Assembly: GCA_963718635.1 (NCBI GenBank)
Contig: OY970367.1
Coordinates: 6,425,945 to 6,489,944, forward strand
Source: JAIOQJ01 sp963718635
GTDB lineage: Bacteria; Planctomycetota; Planctomycetia; Gemmatales; Gemmataceae
Direction: 5' to 3'
DNA: 64,000 bases
The notes beneath the pieces are model-generated. The model made no database searches. It worked only from the letters and a program-made list of their open reading frames with translations, and was not told where the DNA came from. Each line of letters begins with the position of its first letter. Position 1 is the stretch's first letter. This document shows positions 26,930 to 34,570 of this stretch, in pieces. The translations under genes were made by a program, and so were the position numbers.

Positions 26930-27010
26930 GAAAAGTCATTGTGCGTTTTCCCACGATTTTCTCGCAAAGTCCCTTCCGGAAATATTTCCCGAAGGGACTC
27001 TGTCGGCGTG
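26930..27010 (+). repeat. GGAAATATTTCC palindrome family, copy 3
   Basis: The palindrome AGTCCCTTCCGGAAAT and its complement half (26968-26999) has the same core with different outer arms. The left flank (GAAAAGTCATTGTGCGTTTTC then CACGATTTTCTCG) matches copy 1. It lies about 90 bases behind copy 2. Confidence 0.72.
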
Positions 27011-27204
27011 GCTGAACATTCGTTTGATTTTCCGGTTTGGAACGCCTTATGCGTTGACCTAAAGTGCCGCTTATTTGCGGCTTTCTTCATGCGCGGCTCT
27101 TCACTTGGCTAACGCCGAAAGAATGCTCCATACAAGCTTAGGGGCGCTTGAAACAGAATTGCGTTTTTTAACCACTAGGCGAACGGCAAGAGCAAAAATA
27201 CCCG

Positions 27205-27413
27205 CAATGGGAGCCCGAAGTGCAAGCAAGGGGAAGCGCCTACCCTTGCTTGCGCTCTGGGCTCCCATTGCGCGGGAGCCCGAAGCCCTACCCTTGCTTG
27301 CGCTTTGGGCTCCCATTGCGCGGGGCAGATTGGCGCTTCGGGCTCCCATTGCGCGGGAGCCCGAAGCCCTACCCTTGCTTGCGCTTTGGGCTCCCATTGC
27401 GCGGGGCAGATTG
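27205..27413. repeat. Tandem and inverted repeats, GGGCTCCCATTGCGCGG units
   Basis: A 73-base unit at about 27260-27332 is repeated identically at 27341-27413. Within it, GGGCTCCCATTGCGC and GCAATGGGAGCCC-type arms alternate in both orientations together with CCCTTGCTTGCGC. Apparent reading frames across it give repetitive peptides in several frames and are not genes. The whole stretch 26650-27490 contains only repeats. Confidence 0.8.
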
Positions 27414-27490
27414 TTTTTGCCGATCGCCTTACGTTCCGATTCGGGCGAGCCATCTGATTTGGCAACGAATGAAACTCGAAAGTCGGACCA

Positions 27491-28681
27491 TCAACTTCCG
27501 ACATCCATTAAGCGACTTAGCTTTTCAAGCAGTTCGTCTTCGGCAGTATTGTTCCAAAGGAAATCACTTGGGGGTTTAAAGCCCCCCTCGCCCGTTAATG
27601 TTGCTAAAGGGACAGGGCTCAACGGGAGCGTTCCAAGCAGTCGCAATTTGTGCCGAATCTCGAAGCCGATGACGGACTCCAACTCTTTCACACTTAGCAG
27701 CTTTGGCGAAATCAGCGTTGGCCCATCGGTGATGAGAATCGTTTGCTCGGCAATTTCAGGCGCTGGTACGTCCCCCGCCATTTGCGGCTTGATTTGAACT
27801 GTCGCTAATCCAGCCATTCCCGGTTCGTTGCTACAAATGACAAAACATGGAGCAGCTTGGCGCAGTTCCTCCAACGGCGGAAGTTGACGGACAATGCGCA
27901 GGCCCGATTTGTCCGTATTCACCACAAACCGCGTATCGGCGACGCGTAGCGAGTCGAGGAATGTCTTGGGCGATACTGCGCGAGCGCGCTGCCCGGCGAG
28001 GACACGCTCGCCAACCATCCATGAGAGAGTCCAATCGCCCGCACGGCGTGGCAGCTTCGGCGGCGATACAGATATCAAGGCTTCCTTGCCGTTTAGCTGC
28101 GACGACACAAGCGGAACGGCAATGATGTCGGACCGGCTGGAGCGTTCCCAACGAAACGTGGCGGACAAGCCCAAATCGAGCAGAGGCGCCAGACCGGTCG
28201 GACTGCGAATCACCGCGGAGGCAGTCAGGCTCTTGCACTGACTGGCGACAAAACTTTGCGCGGCCACATTTTTTCCAGCCAACGAAACGAAAATGGTCGG
28301 CAGCAGAATCTGCAAATCGCGTACGAATTCTTCGGCCGTCAACAGCGGAAGATCGATCTTGCCAAGCCGATGCCGGCGCCAGAATAGTTCTGCGGTTGTG
28401 GAAGCTGCTGGCGGATTGATGCGAAAAAAGAGCCGATAGCGGTCGGAGAGATCATCCTTTCTCATGCTCTCGACGGGAACAGCGGGGTAGCCCGGCAGGC
28501 GGATGTTGAAATCGGCTTTCTTCCGCGCTGCCGGCGGAAGGCGCAGCAACGCCTCGACAAGCACCGACTCCGCACCCCAGGGAATGGGTTGATTGTGCAG
28601 AACGAGGCCCGCTTTTTCGCAGCTGAAGTACAACGCTTGCGGCTGCGCAACCATTCGGTGAGGGGTCACGATTTCACTCAT
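27491..28681 (-). CDS. Unknown protein of the ubiquitin-like locus
   Basis: The product is 396 residues from the ATG at 28679-28681, which starts five bases before the end of the E1-like gene read on the same strand (the two genes overlap slightly), so the two are translationally coupled. I do not recognise the family. It has no signal peptide and no membrane helix, and the composition suggests an alpha-beta soluble protein rich in strands (for example ALYFSCEKAGLVLHNQPIPW and DTRFVVNTDKSGLRIVRQL). The C-terminal part (GFEIRHKLRLLGTLPLSPVP) is amphipathic. Because it is the last gene of the E1/E2/JAMM group and tightly coupled to E1, it is a candidate adaptor, target or E3-like element, but this is inference only. 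Confidence 0.6.
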   Translation of the reverse strand: MSEIVTPHRMVAQPQALYFSCEKAGLVLHNQPIPWGAESVLVEALLRLPPAARKKADFNIRLPGYPAVPVESMRKDDLSDRYRLFFRINPPAASTTAELFWRRHRLGKIDLPLLTAEEFVRDLQILLPTIFVSLAGKNVAAQSFVASQCKSLTASAVIRSPTGLAPLLDLGLSATFRWERSSRSDIIAVPLVSSQLNGKEALISVSPPKLPRRAGDWTLSWMVGERVLAGQRARAVSPKTFLDSLRVADTRFVVNTDKSGLRIVRQLPPLEELRQAAPCFVICSNEPGMAGLATVQIKPQMAGDVPAPEIAEQTILITDGPTLISPKLLSVKELESVIGFEIRHKLRLLGTLPLSPVPLATLTGEGGFKPPSDFLWNNTAEDELLEKLSRLMDVGS

Positions 28682-29488
28682 GGCCCAGTCGTGCCAATGC
28701 CTGATCCAACGCCACATCCAGGTCCTCCCCCGCGGGGAGTTTCGTTGCCGTCACCCCACAGATGAGACACTCGGGCGACCGGGCGATGCGGAAACGGTAA
28801 GGCTTATAAGCATCGCTGAAAACGCCTTCAACGCGAGCCAACGGCAGGAGCATACTCGAGAAGCCTGGGTCGCTTCCGTTCAGCATATCAAGCGTCACGC
28901 TTGCATGGAGGCGCAGCGATAACGCCAATGGAAGTTTTGCTGGCCGGGATACGCGCCCGCTCGACAGCCGCTTGCGGATCGCTGTAATCTGGCGGAGGCG
29001 AGTTATCCGTCTCGATGGCGCACTGCAAATGGCTCGCGACACAACCATAGCACGCTTCACCCGGCCGAAAGCAATGTACCCAACCGCCGATGCCGCCGCT
29101 TAATACTTCGCCCAGCGTCCAAGACTTGCCATGTTTTCGCATGAGGACATCGAAATGATATTTGGCAGGCTCGACGTCCACCGCGCAAATTCCGATGTCG
29201 GCGGCGCTGATCAGAGCGTCAATTTCCGCAGCCCTTTGCAGATCGGTTAAATCATAGGGGAGTGCGACAACTTCCAAGTCGGGCCGCAACTGTTTCACCC
29301 AGCCGGCAGCAAGATCGACTTTTTTTTGCCCGGCATCGGCCACCGGAAAGTAGTGGCGAACAACATTGTGCGGCTTGTAGACATCGGGATCGATGAGAGT
29401 GATTTTCGAAACGCGCGTCATCCCGCGACAGCAGGTCAAGTACGACCATGCCGCCCGAGCCGGCGCCAACTTGGAAGAGGTGGGACAT
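28674..29488 (-). CDS. E1-like ThiF-family activating enzyme (two frame changes)
   Basis: The restored protein has about 270 residues from the ATG at 29488. It has the adenylating fold: nucleotide motif FQVGAGSGGMVVLDLL, then KITLIDPDVYKPHNVVRHYF with the acidic residue and the NxxR finger, and a following DLAAGWVKQLRPDLEV. Two zinc-type Cys pairs are present, CYGC and CLIC. Breaks near 29411 (after LLSRDDAR) and 28917 (before LHASVTLDML) each need one base to restore the frame. E1/ThiF enzymes adenylate the C-terminus of a ubiquitin-like or sulphur-carrier protein. The company of E2-like and JAMM genes on the same strand indicates protein conjugation and not thiamin or molybdopterin synthesis. 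It acts in the cytoplasm. Confidence 0.78.
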
Positions 29489-29640
29489 GGGGTTAATTCT
29501 AGTGGCTGTGGCTTGCGGTTTTAAGGAAGGGCAGGAGCAGCGCATGATGTAAACGGTTTAGGATTGCACACTTCATGCGCTACTCTGTACTACTAAGGTT
29601 TCAAAGTCGCGCATGTGGCGCAAATTATGGACAGCATGTC

Positions 29641-29762
29641 ACACTAACCCGAAGCGTCAGCGAGGGAAGCCCCGAAGCGTTAGCGATGTGACTCGGTTAG
29701 GATAGCGAACAGAATTAACGCTAACGCTTCGGGGCCGCGCCTCGCTAACGCTTCGGGTTAGT
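29641..29762 (-). repeat. TAACCCGAAGCG nested inverted repeat, pair 2
   Basis: Outer arms ACACTAACCCGAAGCG (29641-) and CTTCGGGTTAGT (-29762), and inner arms GCCCCGAAGCGTTAGCG (29669-29685) and CGCTAACGCTTCGGGGC (29719-29735) form a nested hairpin. It is the same family as 7820-7939 and occupies most of the gap between the HicB-like gene and E1. Confidence 0.75.
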
Positions 29763-29812
29763 ATGTGATTGCGGCTAGGCCGCGCTATGAAGCAAAGATT
29801 GTTTTGCGAAAG

Positions 29813-30001
29813 TCAGCCCGGAACAAATGATGCAAGGTTCGCCTCAGCAGTTACCTCCAACCATAATTCAGCAGCCTCGCGAACGTTCGCTAATGCCTCT
29901 TCCAGCGTTTCACCTTGCGAATGGCAGCCCGGCAATTCAGGAACACTTACAGAGAAGCCGCCGCCGGCTTCGGTCTGAACTAGAACTTTGAGTGTCATCA
30001 C
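29813..30001 (-). CDS. HicB-like antitoxin-type protein
   Basis: The product is 62 residues and consists of a single HicB fold: LKVLVQTEAGGGFSVSVPEL then PGCHSQGETLEEALANVREA. HicB proteins neutralise the HicA RNase toxin; stand-alone HicB-like proteins are also widespread. There is no DNA-binding C-terminal extension, and no HicA gene is visible on either side. It lies between the ubiquitin-like genes but separated from E1 by a repeat, so membership in that locus is doubtful. Confidence 0.75.
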   Translation of the reverse strand: MMTLKVLVQTEAGGGFSVSVPELPGCHSQGETLEEALANVREAAELWLEVTAEANLASFVPG

Positions 30002-30060
30002 GACCTTCCGTAGAGTGAATAAGGATTGGCAGTTGCAGAGTTTTCAATTCGGCGAAAACA

Positions 30061-30537
30061 CTATGGTTCTAGCGCACTATGCACTTCCTTTTGAAACGGC
30101 GAAGCTTCAAGCCCATGCAAAATGATAGCCGCGCTTCGAGGCGTGAGCCACTCGGGCGGAATCGCATGCAGGGCGAAGTAAAGTTGCGCTTGCGTCGATT
30201 GCCCTGTCAGTTCCTGTTCGAACCGAGGCCACACGATTCGTTGGTATTCCACCCGATCAGCTGTAAAGATTGCAATCACAACGTCTCTGATAAAATTTGC
30301 AGCCGGGACGCTAAGCGAATCACAGTTTTCTCCCAGGATTTCATACATCGCTTCGAGGAGGGCAGCCATCGAACCGGTGGGACCCGTCAATGGCCGAACC
30401 AAATTTTCTTCAATCGTGGCACTCGACCAACGCGGGTCATTGTCGTCTGAACCAAGTCTTCTCAATAACTCGCGGTAGTCGATCGGGGCAAGCAAGTTAT
30501 TCGAGGTTCGTGAGGGCCGCGCTTGGAGATCAATCAT
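30061..30537 (-). CDS. Unknown helical protein of the ubiquitin-like locus
   Basis: From the ATG at 30537 the product has 158 residues; a longer start at 30582 is possible. I do not recognise it. It is predicted mostly helical and acidic (RDVVIAIFTADRVEYQRIVW, AIPPEWLTPRSAAIILHGLE), without signal peptide or membrane helix. It does not end in Gly-Gly, so it is not an obvious ubiquitin-like modifier. It lies 120 bases after the E2-like gene on the same strand. Confidence 0.5.
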   Translation of the reverse strand: MIDLQARPSRTSNNLLAPIDYRELLRRLGSDDNDPRWSSATIEENLVRPLTGPTGSMAALLEAMYEILGENCDSLSVPAANFIRDVVIAIFTADRVEYQRIVWPRFEQELTGQSTQAQLYFALHAIPPEWLTPRSAAIILHGLEASPFQKEVHSALEP

Positions 30538-30656
30538 GAATAAGAACTCGGGTCGCGTATCAGTTATCCTGACGCGCGACAAAAAGGACGGAACATCGCG
30601 TTATGACAATTTAATCACTAATTCCGTCGCTTGCGCGTCCGGCTAACAAGACCGCC

Positions 30657-31103
30657 CTACTTTGCCTCCGGCAGCGGCCATTCGCCGGTTTCGTGCCAGA
30701 TTTCGTAGCAGGCGAGCCAACGCCATGCCGCCAAAACGGCAAACACGCTTGTGAATTTTGCGGGATCCCAACGGCTATTGTCGCGCGTTGAACCTTGTCT
30801 CCAAAGACAAAGCGTCTGACCTTCGAGCAAATGCGGGCAGTGTTTCAGCGGTGTAACGACGCGTGTTTCGGGCGGCACGATGGGGTAGCTCGAAGGGAGC
30901 CGCGTCTCGACTTGATAGACGTTGTGCCCGGGCTTCAATTTGTAACGTAGCACCAACGCCGTCGCCATTCGGGAGACTTGAACTTGAAAGGCCGGGTCGC
31001 GCCCGTCGTTGTAACGTTCGATGGCGGGAACTTCGATGCAGAGCAAGCGGCGTTTGCCCGTCTCGGAATCAAGCAGGCCCATTGCAACGACTCGCGTATT
31101 CAT
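30657..31103 (-). CDS. E2-like protein, UBC fold
   Basis: From the ATG at 31103 the product has 148 residues, the size of a minimal E2 core. The E2 landmarks are present in order: a central strand pair ending in the YPxxPP flap (SSYPIVPPETRVVTPLKHCP), the catalytic-cysteine segment HLLEGQTLCLWRQG, and the C-terminal helix region RWDPAKFTSVFAVLAAWRWL, ending YEIWHETGEWPLPEAK. The LCLW Cys with a following W-D-P and a W-L-x-x-YE helix is the form seen in stand-alone bacterial E2-like proteins found beside ThiF and JAB genes. It would carry a thioester-linked modifier received from E1. Upstream starts add an unrelated hydrophobic stretch and were not used. Confidence 0.75.
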   Translation of the reverse strand: MNTRVVAMGLLDSETGKRRLLCIEVPAIERYNDGRDPAFQVQVSRMATALVLRYKLKPGHNVYQVETRLPSSYPIVPPETRVVTPLKHCPHLLEGQTLCLWRQGSTRDNSRWDPAKFTSVFAVLAAWRWLACYEIWHETGEWPLPEAK

Positions 31104-31169
31104 CCAAAAAAAGAACGCGAAATAGATGCTGGATTTATTCCGCGTTCCGCAATCCGAGTTCCGCAATTC

Positions 31170-31352
31170 TTAATAATGGCATGGCACCGAACGGATGGCA
31201 CTGATCACCTCTTCGTCCGGCACTTCGTCGGCGCTGCCGGCAAAGCTGGTGTCGCGTCGATCGAGCAACAAGACCCGGCCCTGTTCGGCATTGCCGCGCA
31301 GGGCGCCGGCAAGGTTCTTGCGCTCCACTTCTGTCAGAGGTCGAAAATCCAT
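31170..31352 (-). CDS. 60-residue protein between JAMM and E2
   Basis: The product is 60 residues, MDFRPLTEVERKNLAGALRG onward, ending SAIRSVPCHY. It fits between the JAMM and E2-like genes on the same strand with small gaps. It is too short and lacks a terminal Gly-Gly, so it is not clearly a ubiquitin-like modifier; a frame error at its end could hide a longer protein. No family recognised. Confidence 0.45.
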   Translation of the reverse strand: MDFRPLTEVERKNLAGALRGNAEQGRVLLLDRRDTSFAGSADEVPDEEVISAIRSVPCHY

Positions 31353-31397
31353 GACGTAGCCTCCAGGGGCGAAGAAACAAAAAAGTGCCGATTGATC

Positions 31398-32243
31398 TTA
31401 GCGAATCCGGCCGCGCGATTGCGAGGTCAGTTCCGCAAGCATGAGAAAAATTCCCCGATCAACGCAATCGTCTTCGATGCCGGCCAGCTGCGGCCCGTCG
31501 GGGCTCATCAACAGGTAGCGAATCGCAGAGCCTTCGATTAACGCACGGATCGAACGATCCGAATCGGCAATCCGCGTCTGGACGGCGAGGGCCGGCTTGG
31601 CCATCCCATCCACTATTATAAAGCTAACATCGCGAAGCTGCAAAGCAAGGCGTTCGAGCTGTTCCGCATGCCTTTCCAGCTCAGGCCAAACAGGTCGCAA
31701 CTGCAGTGCCAAATCCGGGCCGATTGTGAGCGTCACTTCCAGAGGTCGATAACTCCGATCTCCCTCTCGCAACGAATACCACGACAGACAGAGTTTGTCG
31801 AGGCATTGAACGTTTGCTCCCGGTTGCCAGGCGATTTGGCCGGACAACTGTTTCTTCGCGTCGGCAGTGCCGATGCCGAAGATGCCTTCACTGCCGCGTA
31901 AGTTGCCAACCCAAGCGATATCGCCCCGGAAGTCGCCATCGCTGGGGTGTCGCAGACTCCCCGGATGTGTGTGGACCACGCCGAGCATCGTCAGGTTGCG
32001 ATTACCTTGGCGGACTACTCGACTCGCGGCCGCTTGCACGATCGGATCGAAACGAACGTGGCTATCGCCCGCATCCCGATTCGCGCCGGCCGGAAGCGTT
32101 GCAAGAACGATTGCCTCATTTTCCGTTCGCAAGCCCAGCAACACCCAGCCGGTTTCTTCATCCCCACGGTCGCTCAGGCGATGTTCGGCAAACTCGGCGA
32201 AAAGAGTTCGACTTACCTCGTCAGCGAGGACCAAGCGATGCAA
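31398..32243 (-). CDS. JAMM/JAB metallopeptidase of the ubiquitin-like locus
   Basis: The product has 281 residues. Residues 1-150 form a JAB domain with a complete zinc site: Glu in DEETGWVLLG and HTHPGSLRHPSDGD, matching HxHx7SxxD. The C-terminal 130 residues are of unknown fold. JAB peptidases cleave isopeptide bonds of ubiquitin-like conjugates or trim the modifier precursor. The listed start is a TTG at 32243. The same frame is open upstream to about 32358 and reads as protein-like sequence (LSSAYGAHLLKRSREKRPPP), but has no ATG, GTG or TTG there, so either the start is the TTG or a frame error hides the true start. It is the first gene of the minus-strand locus. Confidence 0.8.
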   Translation of the reverse strand: MHRLVLADEVSRTLFAEFAEHRLSDRGDEETGWVLLGLRTENEAIVLATLPAGANRDAGDSHVRFDPIVQAAASRVVRQGNRNLTMLGVVHTHPGSLRHPSDGDFRGDIAWVGNLRGSEGIFGIGTADAKKQLSGQIAWQPGANVQCLDKLCLSWYSLREGDRSYRPLEVTLTIGPDLALQLRPVWPELERHAEQLERLALQLRDVSFIIVDGMAKPALAVQTRIADSDRSIRALIEGSAIRYLLMSPDGPQLAGIEDDCVDRGIFLMLAELTSQSRGRIR

Positions 32244-32666
32244 CGGCCCGAAAGGCGGGAGTGAACTGCGTTGCTCCGGAAGCGGCGGCGGTCGCTTCTC
32301 CCGACTTCTTTTAAGCAGATGCGCGCCATACGCGCTGGAGAGCTCGCCAAAGATCTTTTACGGCAATGGGCGCTCACTCCTTTGGACGCGAAAGCAACAC
32401 ACAATCAATCATAACCGCCAAACGCTTTGCCGTCAAAATAGTTGCAGGCCCTTAAACCGGAACGATCCGATTCTTCGATCCGAACCACAGTATCAACACA
32501 AACGTAGAACTCTGCGAAGCCGGACCTCTCTTTCCTGTTGACTTGCCAAACTGCCCAGTTAAACTGAAGTGACTGATTTGCGATCGAAGTTCGGCCGCGT
32601 GTTTTTCATCCTATCTTCGCGGTCAGCCGGCTCCATATCATTCGAGAGCCAACGGGAGTAAGCCTC
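32244..32666. other. Divergent intergenic region
   Basis: The 420 bases between the divergent JAMM gene and the coiled-coil membrane protein gene hold no gene beyond the possible N-terminal extension of the JAMM gene. Promoters for both directions are expected here; TTGACT (32538) and TAAACT (32560) with 16 bases between could be a plus-strand promoter, but planctomycete promoter consensus is too uncertain to assert it. Confidence 0.35.
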
Positions 32667-34433
32667 ATGGCGAAAAAGAAAAAGTCGGGCAGCAATATCG
32701 GATTGATTCTGACCCTGATATTTTTTGTGATGGCAACATTCATCGCCGGAACGGTCGCGTATTTAGGCTATTCCGAGCAGGAACAGCTAAAATCGGAGGC
32801 AGAAAAGGCAAAGAAGTCGGCGGAGACCGCCCGCGCCGAAACGCGCGAAGAGAAGGTACGCCGGGTGATGCTTCGCATCGCCTTGGGCATTGAAGAGGCC
32901 GAAGATCGGAAATTGCTCGTTTCTGAATTGACGCCGATGCGAGTCACGATCAGCGATGAGTTAGACCGCATGAAGCGCGGCATTCAACCCGTGGTGCCGG
33001 AAGTCCCCAACCCGAAAGACCCGGAGAAAAAGCTGATCTCGGCCTTCAACTGGCCGGTTTTGGCGATGAACCCGACTCAAATTCAGGAGAAGAGTGATGC
33101 CGGCGGGCTCGATCCGGAAAACTATAAGGCCGACCCGTGGATCAGCCCATTGCTGACGCTGCCGACCATGATCGGCATCTACAAGACCAAAGCGGAGAAT
33201 GCCGAGAACTCACGCCTTGTCGCTGTAACCGAGAGCGAAAAATTCAAGAAGATCTCCGAGCAGGCGAATGTCGCCCAAGGGGTGGAGAAAAAAGTTTTTG
33301 ACGATGCGAGAATGGCGATCAATGCCGAAAAGACGGCTTTCTTCGCCAAACAAGAGGCAGATTTCCGCAAGATTGCCGACGATCACAAGAACGACGGCGC
33401 GAAGGCGGCCAATCAGATCAAAGACATCAAAGCGGATTCGCTTGCCTTGAATGAACGCTATGCCGTGCTCGAAAAGGAAAAGCGGTCAGTTGATGCCCTG
33501 TTGGAGAAAGAGAAGAATCAATCCGGAGCGATTAGCCGCTTGAATGCGGCTGGCTTCGATTACTTCAACCTCGAAGAAAAGAAGGGTGAGATCGTACGGC
33601 GTGAAGGCGCCGGCGAAGCCACGACATCGCCATTGACGGCCGAGTTCCCGGGCAATGGCTCGGCTAAAGCACGCGATAATTCATTCGTCACCATTGATCT
33701 AGGCTCCAATAAGAAACTTCGGCCGCAAGTCACCTTCCTTGTCGTAGCAGCTGACGTTTCTTGGCTCGCCCTCATGGAGAAAGAAGATTCGCTGAAGAAG
33801 AATTCCTATCGCAATGATCGTCAACCTTTCGAAGACAACCCGTATGTGAAGGCAGGCATCGAGGTCGTCGAGATTCTCGGCGCTGATCGCGCCCGGGCGA
33901 AGATTATCTTCGAGAATGAGCCGATCCGAAACCCCGTGCAGGCTCGCGATCAGATCTTCAATCTTTCATGGCAGCCGGCTGAAGAGATTCGCATCGCCTT
34001 CGCCGGCATCATTGATCTCGATGGCGATGGTCTTGATAACAACGAAGAATTCCTGCGTATGCTCGAACGCCAGGGCGTCATTGTGGACGAGTATCTCAAA
34101 CTCAAACCGCTCGATTTTGTCAAACGCGACGGTAAAGGAATGTCGTTGCAAACTCGCTATCTCGTGATTGCGGAGAATCCTCGATTCGATGTCCCGATCG
34201 GCATTGGAGCCGAGAGCCCCCAAGTTCGGCAGATGAAAGAGGCATTGAGCAAACTGAGCGATATCCGGTTACGCGCCCGAGAACTGGGCGTTCAAGTGAT
34301 TGAAGCTAACAAATTCCTAGCCATGATCGGCTACAAGCTGCCGCGCAACCCCGCGCCGCCGCAATATGGGGCTTCCGCCTACTTCCAAAATGCACCGAAG
34401 CCGATGGACGAGCCTAAGAAGGATGGAAATTAG
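32667..34433 (+). CDS. Single-pass membrane coiled-coil protein
   Basis: The product is 588 residues with a basic start (MAKKKKSG), one membrane helix at about 11-33 (IGLILTLIFFVMATFIAGTV), then long charged helices: KSEAEKAKKSAETARAETRE and a second coiled coil at about 190-290. The C-terminal 280 residues are alpha-beta (FVTIDLGSNKKLRPQVTFLV, then VEILGADRARAKIIFENEPI) and resemble a domain common in planctomycete proteins of unknown function. Orientation is probably N-terminus in the cytoplasm with the rest in the periplasm. It converges with the pseudo-subtilase gene over a strong hairpin. No catalytic motif is seen. Confidence 0.7.
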   Translation: MAKKKKSGSNIGLILTLIFFVMATFIAGTVAYLGYSEQEQLKSEAEKAKKSAETARAETREEKVRRVMLRIALGIEEAEDRKLLVSELTPMRVTISDELDRMKRGIQPVVPEVPNPKDPEKKLISAFNWPVLAMNPTQIQEKSDAGGLDPENYKADPWISPLLTLPTMIGIYKTKAENAENSRLVAVTESEKFKKISEQANVAQGVEKKVFDDARMAINAEKTAFFAKQEADFRKIADDHKNDGAKAANQIKDIKADSLALNERYAVLEKEKRSVDALLEKEKNQSGAISRLNAAGFDYFNLEEKKGEIVRREGAGEATTSPLTAEFPGNGSAKARDNSFVTIDLGSNKKLRPQVTFLVVAADVSWLALMEKEDSLKKNSYRNDRQPFEDNPYVKAGIEVVEILGADRARAKIIFENEPIRNPVQARDQIFNLSWQPAEEIRIAFAGIIDLDGDGLDNNEEFLRMLERQGVIVDEYLKLKPLDFVKRDGKGMSLQTRYLVIAENPRFDVPIGIGAESPQVRQMKEALSKLSDIRLRARELGVQVIEANKFLAMIGYKLPRNPAPPQYGASAYFQNAPKPMDEPKKDGN

Positions 34434-34459
34434 AAATCGTTTGGTTGTGCAAATGCGTC

Positions 34460-34546
34460 GTTAGCCGCGACGCGAAGGCTCTGCGCAACGGAGCGCTTTC
34501 GGCCAGAAAGCGCTCCGCCGCGCAGAGCCTTCGCGTCGCGGCTAAC
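34460..34546. terminator. Strong palindromic hairpin between convergent genes
   Basis: Two perfect 27-base arms (34460-34486 and 34520-34546, starting GTTAGCCGCGACGCGAAGG) enclose a second perfect 11-base stem (GGAGCGCTTTC at 34490-34500 and its complement at 34506-34516). It lies between two convergent stop codons and can terminate both transcripts. GTTAGCCGCG also appears in palindromes near 20100, so it is part of a dispersed family. Confidence 0.6.
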
Positions 34547-34570
34547 AAATCTTGCCGCTAAGTTGAACCT

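Noticed and set aside
27075..27797. Plus-strand frame of 240 residues with repeats such as LPLLALWAPIAREPEA
   Set aside because: The repetitive peptide appears in several frames and both strands and comes from the tandem DNA repeat at 27205-27413; the end overlaps a real minus-strand gene.
29545..29812. A HicA partner for the HicB-like gene
   Set aside because: The interval contains only the nested inverted repeat; no frame with the short HicA double-stranded-RNA-binding fold is visible.
31135..31380. An 81-residue minus-strand frame overlapping the 60-residue gene
   Set aside because: Arg/Cys-rich out-of-frame translation typical of a shadow of the neighbouring frame.
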